Shown here piece by piece: positions 60,231 to 64,000 of a DNA stretch of 64,000 bases. This DNA is from Firmicutes bacterium UBA5201 (GTDB taxonomy: Bacteria; Bacillota; Clostridia; Peptostreptococcales; Acidaminobacteraceae), in contig DHVT01000012.1 in assembly GCA_002412775.1 (NCBI GenBank), positions 124,001 to 188,000 on the forward strand. The letters run 5' to 3'. The position numbers and the translations under genes were made by a program. How positions within the stretch are numbered: the first letter of the stretch is position 1; each line of letters begins with the position of its first letter. The notes under the pieces were generated by a model. It worked only from the letters and a program-made list of their open reading frames with translations. It was not told the DNA's origin and searched no databases.

Positions 60231-61016
60231 ATGTTTTATATTCTAGCGTCTGATTACAACAAAAAATTACATCACCATGTCGCATCAAAGGGAGTGCAGG
60301 TCCAATATATCAGCACTTTGGAACAGCTCATCATAAATGAAAGCGACACAGTGATCATTGATATGGGTTGTCATGAGTATGAACTTACAGCCTTATTGAC
60401 AGATAAGACTATCAGATGTATATGCATGGGGGATGATGACCAAACAAGTGGAAATCCGATATACATTTCAAAGTATCAGCCTATTGAAGCGATCTGTTCC
60501 ACCATTTTTGATCGAGATCATCTGCTGGTCACAATTATCGGAGAAGCGGTTTTATTTGAGCAAATCATGAGGACCTATCCCAATTGCAACTTTATCGATT
60601 TTTCATACAATCCTAATTCCGACTTGTCATTGATCCAAATCTTGGATAAGAGTGAGACAGATCTTTTGAAGTTTTATGGAAGCGCCAAGAAGAAAATACT
60701 TTATCCAATAACGACGATCATGGATTTGCTCGATCCGCCCATCAAATTCATCAAACCAATGGTGGATACACTAAAGAAAAGTCGTGATACCATTGTCCGT
60801 ATAGACAAGCTCAAAGGACCACTGGATTTGATGCTGCTCAACTTGTCGGATCTGATTATTTGTGTTCATGAAAAAACAGATAGCGACCACATCAGATTTG
60901 ACACTTCCATCAAGAAAATTATAGGCAACAAAAAAATTATCAGTCTCAATGCATCCACCAAGGCTTATGAGCAGTTCAATCTCTCAGATCATATGATTTG
61001 CACCAAGGAGGCTTAA
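60231..61016 (+). CDS. TadZ/CpaE-like protein without a P-loop
   Basis: A 261-residue protein in the position of TadZ, the polar localisation ATPase of Tad pili. Residues 1-95 look receiver-like. The rest resembles a ParA/MinD fold: NFIDFSYNPNSDLSLIQIL recalls the strand after switch I, and LDLMLLNLSDLIICVHEKTD the later hydrophobic strand. No Walker A motif exists where one is expected (LLVTIIGEAVLFEQI). It directly abuts cpaF. The assignment rests on context and general fold resemblance. Confidence 0.6.
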   Translation: MFYILASDYNKKLHHHVASKGVQVQYISTLEQLIINESDTVIIDMGCHEYELTALLTDKTIRCICMGDDDQTSGNPIYISKYQPIEAICSTIFDRDHLLVTIIGEAVLFEQIMRTYPNCNFIDFSYNPNSDLSLIQILDKSETDLLKFYGSAKKKILYPITTIMDLLDPPIKFIKPMVDTLKKSRDTIVRIDKLKGPLDLMLLNLSDLIICVHEKTDSDHIRFDTSIKKIIGNKKIISLNASTKAYEQFNLSDHMICTKEA

Positions 61017-62198
61017 ATGACCTACGAAAAAATCAATCAGTTGAAAATAGAGATTTTGAACGATCTTGCACATTTTGAAACGCCTCATATTATGGAAAAA
61101 ATCACCAAAACCATTCAAACAAATGAGTCCATGAATACAGAAGAAAAATTCATAGTACGAGAAAAATTGATCAATGCAATTTTGAAATACGATATTATTC
61201 AACCCCTTTTGGATGATTCTGATATTTCAGAGATCATGATCAATGGACCAAATAAGGTTTTCGTTGAGAAAAAAGGGAAAATCCTAAAAACCGATATCTA
61301 TTTTTCAGATCGTCAGCATATTCACCAATGGATTCAAAAGATCGCAACCGAAGTAGGGAGGGAAGTGAATTACGGAAACCCTTTGATGGATGCCAGACTA
61401 AAAGACGGATCTCGTGTCAATGTGATTTTGGATCCAGTTGCGATTGACGGTCCGATGGTCACAATCAGAAAATTCAACCAGGTTTTCAATGAGCCACACG
61501 AACTCATCCAAGTCGGAATGTTTTCAGAAGAAGTCGCCTCATTTTTGGAACTGTGCATCAAATCTAGATTTAATCTCTTCATTTGTGGAGGAACGGGTAG
61601 CGGAAAAACAACACTATTGAATTGTTTGACATCATACATCAATGACAATGAGCGCATTATTGTCATTGAGGACGCTTCAGAGATTCAAATCAACCATATT
61701 CCAAATGCTATTTTTCTTGAAACGAGAACCAACCAAAATATAGATCATCCCATAGCAATGTCTGACTTGATCAAGAATGCTCTGAGGATGAGACCAGATC
61801 GTATAATAGTTGGAGAAGTCAGAGGCTGTGAGGTCATCGACATGTTACAAGCCATGAATACGGGGCATGAGGGTTCGATTTCAACCGGGCATAGCAATTC
61901 CTCATATGACATGTTGACACGATTGGAAGTGATTTCAAGCAGCCACAGCCCTATTCATCATCAACTGCTGAGAAGGCAAATCATCTCGGCTATAGATTTA
62001 TTGGTTTTCGTGGAGCGGACTTCGGAAGGCACGAGAAAATTGACCAACATATCTGAAGTCATTAAAAATAGGGACGACTACACATTGAATGAAATTTACA
62101 GTCAAAACGAATCCAACCATTGCAATTTGGACGTCCTTATAGGGAAAGTGCAACAAAAAGACAAATTTAGGCGGTACTCAAATGCTCTCGTTAGATGA
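61017..62198 (+). CDS. cpaF: Tad pilus assembly ATPase CpaF/TadA
   Basis: A 393-residue secretion ATPase of the VirB11/PilT superfamily that powers Flp pilus assembly. Features are DDSDISEIMINGPNKVFVE near residue 66, ATEVGREVNYGNPLMDARL near residue 114, Walker A GGTGSGKT (about residues 191-198), IVIEDASEIQ, and the CpaF segment ALRMRPDRIIVGEVRGCEV near residue 260. It starts immediately after the TadZ-like gene and overlaps the next gene by 17 bases. Confidence 0.95.
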   Translation: MTYEKINQLKIEILNDLAHFETPHIMEKITKTIQTNESMNTEEKFIVREKLINAILKYDIIQPLLDDSDISEIMINGPNKVFVEKKGKILKTDIYFSDRQHIHQWIQKIATEVGREVNYGNPLMDARLKDGSRVNVILDPVAIDGPMVTIRKFNQVFNEPHELIQVGMFSEEVASFLELCIKSRFNLFICGGTGSGKTTLLNCLTSYINDNERIIVIEDASEIQINHIPNAIFLETRTNQNIDHPIAMSDLIKNALRMRPDRIIVGEVRGCEVIDMLQAMNTGHEGSISTGHSNSSYDMLTRLEVISSSHSPIHHQLLRRQIISAIDLLVFVERTSEGTRKLTNISEVIKNRDDYTLNEIYSQNESNHCNLDVLIGKVQQKDKFRRYSNALVR

Positions 62199-62898
62199 AA
62201 TCAACATCAAGAACGTATTGTTGGATGTGATGTTCTACCCGGTCGGAGTCAAGTTTTTCTTTGATAGCACTTTTTTGTCGATTATTGCTTTAGTGTTGAT
62301 CATTATTTTGCTTCTAACAAAAAAATGCTATCGTTCCGATTCCTATACTTCCACATTTAATGCTTTTATGGAATTCCTTAATCATATGAACACCTATTTG
62401 TCAGTCGGGTATAGCTTCAAAAATGCGATTACGAAGTTTGATGCAAATGATGGAAGTCATCCTGAACATTTATGTGCAAGTATGAAAGCTATGCAAAATA
62501 TTATTGTATTCAATGGCACGGATCAAAAATTGTTTGAGGTTTTACATGAACATTATCCCATCAAGGAGACCGAATCTTTTCAAAAATTGATGCATCAAGC
62601 CTTGCTTGCGGGTTCCCAATCTTCATACATAGTCAATGTAACGCTGGATCTGCTTTATTTGAAAAGCAAGACCCAATCGGAAGTCGAACTGATATTGTTT
62701 CAAAAGAAACTCGAACAAATGATACTGTGTATGGCGCCACTTGGGATTATAGGATTCATCAAACTGACTTCCAGCCAATATTTATCCATTCTGTATACGT
62801 CAATACTTGGAAGATTGATCATGTTATTCGCTTTTGGAATTTTGATTCTGATGAAAATCACTTCAGATCATATCGTAAAAATAAAATTGGAAGGATGA
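62182..62898 (+). CDS. TadB-like pilus assembly membrane protein
   Basis: A 238-residue membrane protein in the TadB position. A membrane helix lies at about residues 32-50, then a T2SSF-like cytoplasmic region (MNTYLSVGYSFKNAITKF, later KSKTQSEVELILFQKKLEQM), and two further helices after residue 170. TadB is usually nearer 300 residues, so this is short. It overlaps cpaF by 17 bases and the next gene by about the ribosome-binding site. Confidence 0.75.
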   Translation: MLSLDEINIKNVLLDVMFYPVGVKFFFDSTFLSIIALVLIIILLLTKKCYRSDSYTSTFNAFMEFLNHMNTYLSVGYSFKNAITKFDANDGSHPEHLCASMKAMQNIIVFNGTDQKLFEVLHEHYPIKETESFQKLMHQALLAGSQSSYIVNVTLDLLYLKSKTQSEVELILFQKKLEQMILCMAPLGIIGFIKLTSSQYLSILYTSILGRLIMLFAFGILILMKITSDHIVKIKLEG

Positions 62899-62900
62899 CT

Positions 62901-63392
62901 ATGCATATCATTAAAGAACTCAATTCCAAAATTGACGATCGATTGATCAAGGCGAAACTCAAGACAAAGCCCATGAGTCTTTTTGAAAAAAATCAAACCG
63001 ATTTTCTTCAATCATTGCTTCTGAACCTGAACAGCGGAATGACGCTTGAGGAGTCGCTTCAGCTTGCCATCAAATCAGCCCACTATGCGCCGGAACTGAT
63101 ACATCAATCTCAATTGAGGCAAAGTGCGATCAGTGGATTGAACCATTTCTCCGTGATTGAATCCAGTGATAAGGTTTGGAGAATGACAAGGCTCATCAAT
63201 CAAACTCACAAGACAGGGAATTCAAATCTGGTGTATGCAATCAACAAGTTGTATGAAGAGCTTTGGATGGAAAAAACGAGTGAGTTTAAAAAAAAATCTG
63301 AAAAAGTCAGCATTCAACTTACTTTCTTGCTTATGCTGTCCCTAATCAGTGTGATTGTAATAGTAGTTTCACCCATTATAATAATTTTTTAG
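62901..63392 (+). CDS. TadC-like pilus assembly protein, short
   Basis: A 163-residue protein. LLNLNSGMTLEESLQLAIKS near residue 32 and ELWMEKTSEFKKKSEKVSIQ near residue 120 match the cytoplasmic and juxtamembrane parts of a T2SSF domain, and one membrane helix ends it. The upstream membrane helices of normal TadC (about 300 residues) are absent, with no sign of a frameshift. ATG 62901 is seven bases from GGAAGG; ATG 62895 is too close. Confidence 0.7.
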   Translation: MHIIKELNSKIDDRLIKAKLKTKPMSLFEKNQTDFLQSLLLNLNSGMTLEESLQLAIKSAHYAPELIHQSQLRQSAISGLNHFSVIESSDKVWRMTRLINQTHKTGNSNLVYAINKLYEELWMEKTSEFKKKSEKVSIQLTFLLMLSLISVIVIVVSPIIIIF

Positions 63393-63400
63393 GAGGCTTA

Positions 63401-63580
63401 ATGCTTAAATTGTTCATCAAAGAGGAAAAAGGTATGGGAACCATAGAAATCGTCATTATCATAGCAGTTTTAATTGGATTGGCATTTCTGTTCAGAACAT
63501 TCGCAGTGGATTTTTTTATGGAACTCACCGAAGGCATCAAATCAAACAATCAAATAGACACACTATTTACTAACCCATGA
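63401..63580 (+). CDS. Flp-type pilin (type IVb prepilin)
   Basis: A 59-residue prepilin. The leader MLKLFIKEEKG is followed by MGTIEIVIIIAVLIGLAFL: cleavage after Gly11 leaves Glu at position +5, the class III (type IV) prepilin rule, and a hydrophobic helix. The mature pilin would be 48 residues, ending TLFTNP. A strong TAGGAGG is eight bases before the ATG. It should be the main subunit of the Tad pilus; no prepilin peptidase gene is in the window. Confidence 0.88.
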   Translation: MLKLFIKEEKGMGTIEIVIIIAVLIGLAFLFRTFAVDFFMELTEGIKSNNQIDTLFTNP

Positions 63581-64000
63581 TGCGATTTCTGATCAATAGA
63601 GGTGATTGCAATTCATTTGAGATCGACATGATTTCAAATGCAAAAATTGAAGGTCTGCTCAAGCCAAAATCTGTTGAAACAACCCAAAATGGACACTATT
63701 CACTGACTTACGAGGAGCCAGTCAACTCTAAAATAATCTCAGACCTTGTGAATGAAAATTATTTTGATATCAATCGATATCAAGACCTATTGAACAAAAT
63801 CATCCAATTGAAGATTAGATTGGCTAACTATATGCTCAATTCACAAAACTTGAACTTCAGCGTATATGAGGTCTGGTATGATTCAGTGACTAATGATTAT
63901 CAGTTCATCTATTTGCCTGGCACTAAAATCGACCCACTTCAAGAACTCAACTTTTACAGACACATCTTCATCGAATCCCCTTATATTTTTGACAATGACA
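63577..64000 (+). CDS. DUF6382-like protein of the Tad locus, N-terminal part
   Basis: The first 141 codons of a gene that runs off the window. It overlaps the pilin stop (ATGA). IDMISNAKIEGLLKPKSVET, YSLTYEEPVNSKIISDLVN and FSVYEVWYDS...FIYLPGT match the general pattern of DUF6382, the N-terminal domain of proteins that often end in an FHA domain and accompany Tad loci in Firmicutes. The FHA part, if present, is outside. The frame is open to the last base. Confidence 0.7.
   Translation, partial: MMRFLINRGDCNSFEIDMISNAKIEGLLKPKSVETTQNGHYSLTYEEPVNSKIISDLVNENYFDINRYQDLLNKIIQLKIRLANYMLNSQNLNFSVYEVWYDSVTNDYQFIYLPGTKIDPLQELNFYRHIFIESPYIFDND

Noticed and set aside
1..64000. CRISPR arrays, insertion sequences, prophage genes, tRNA and rRNA genes
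   Set aside because: No regularly spaced repeats, transposase or integrase-like proteins, or tRNA/rRNA signatures were seen. Reading by eye could still miss a tRNA in a short gap.

Overview
The window reads as low-GC, Gram-positive chromosome from the class Clostridia. The evidence is the gene order lepA-hemW-hrcA-grpE-dnaK-dnaJ-prmA-rsmE-mtaB, then rpsU-yqeY-phoH-pgpH-ybeY-cdd-era-recO, then glyS-ppsR-ppdK-dgt-dnaG-rpoD-trmK-nif3. A CIRCE element, a glycine-type T-box leader, many TTG/GTG starts behind strong AGGAGG ribosome-binding sites, and sigma-A type promoters agree with this. A motile anaerobe related to Fusibacter or Acidaminobacter would fit (chemoreceptor, pyruvate phosphate dikinase, c-di-GMP gene, Tad pili), but the genus is a guess. 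No insertion sequence, prophage, CRISPR array, tRNA or rRNA gene was seen.

Region 1 (1-33,025) is a conserved housekeeping block, all on the plus strand. It holds protein quality control (HrcA-regulated chaperones), translation and RNA modification (PrmA, RsmE, MtaB, YbeY, Era, GlyS, TrmK), DNA repair and replication (RecO, DnaG), the main sigma factor, and central metabolism (PpsR/PpdK). A chemoreceptor sits between recO and the DUF4342 gene and has its own terminators on both sides.

Region 2 (33,121-46,443) is a co-directional uptake and catabolic island. It starts with an orphan oligopeptide-type permease pair and a small lipoprotein. A membrane-anchored solute-binding protein, a YesM/LytS-type histidine kinase and a YesN-type AraC response regulator follow, and together they look like a three-component sugar sensor. 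After a terminator come a ribose/xylose-type ABC importer, a zinc polyol dehydrogenase and a xylulokinase. The simplest reading is sensing and import of a pentitol such as xylitol or D-arabitol, oxidation to D-xylulose, and phosphorylation to xylulose 5-phosphate.

Region 3 (46,457-60,114) is mixed. It contains the RNase P RNA gene with its own promoter and terminator, an unknown lipoprotein, a GGDEF protein, a GyrI-like protein, an M42 peptidase, a methyltransferase and a nitroreductase. Next is an SOS-type cassette (Y-family polymerase plus a small unknown protein) behind two LexA-like boxes that flank the -10 hexamer. It ends with TcdA, a VanY-like peptidase, a coiled-coil membrane protein, a metallo-beta-lactamase-fold protein, an Lrp/AsnC regulator, and a divergent oxaloacetate-decarboxylase-type carboxyltransferase with a small membrane protein.

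Region 4 (60,174-64,000) is the start of a tight adherence (Tad) pilus operon. It has a TadZ/CpaE-like protein without a P-loop, the CpaF ATPase, short TadB- and TadC-like membrane proteins, a 59-residue Flp pilin and the start of a DUF6382-like gene that runs off the window.
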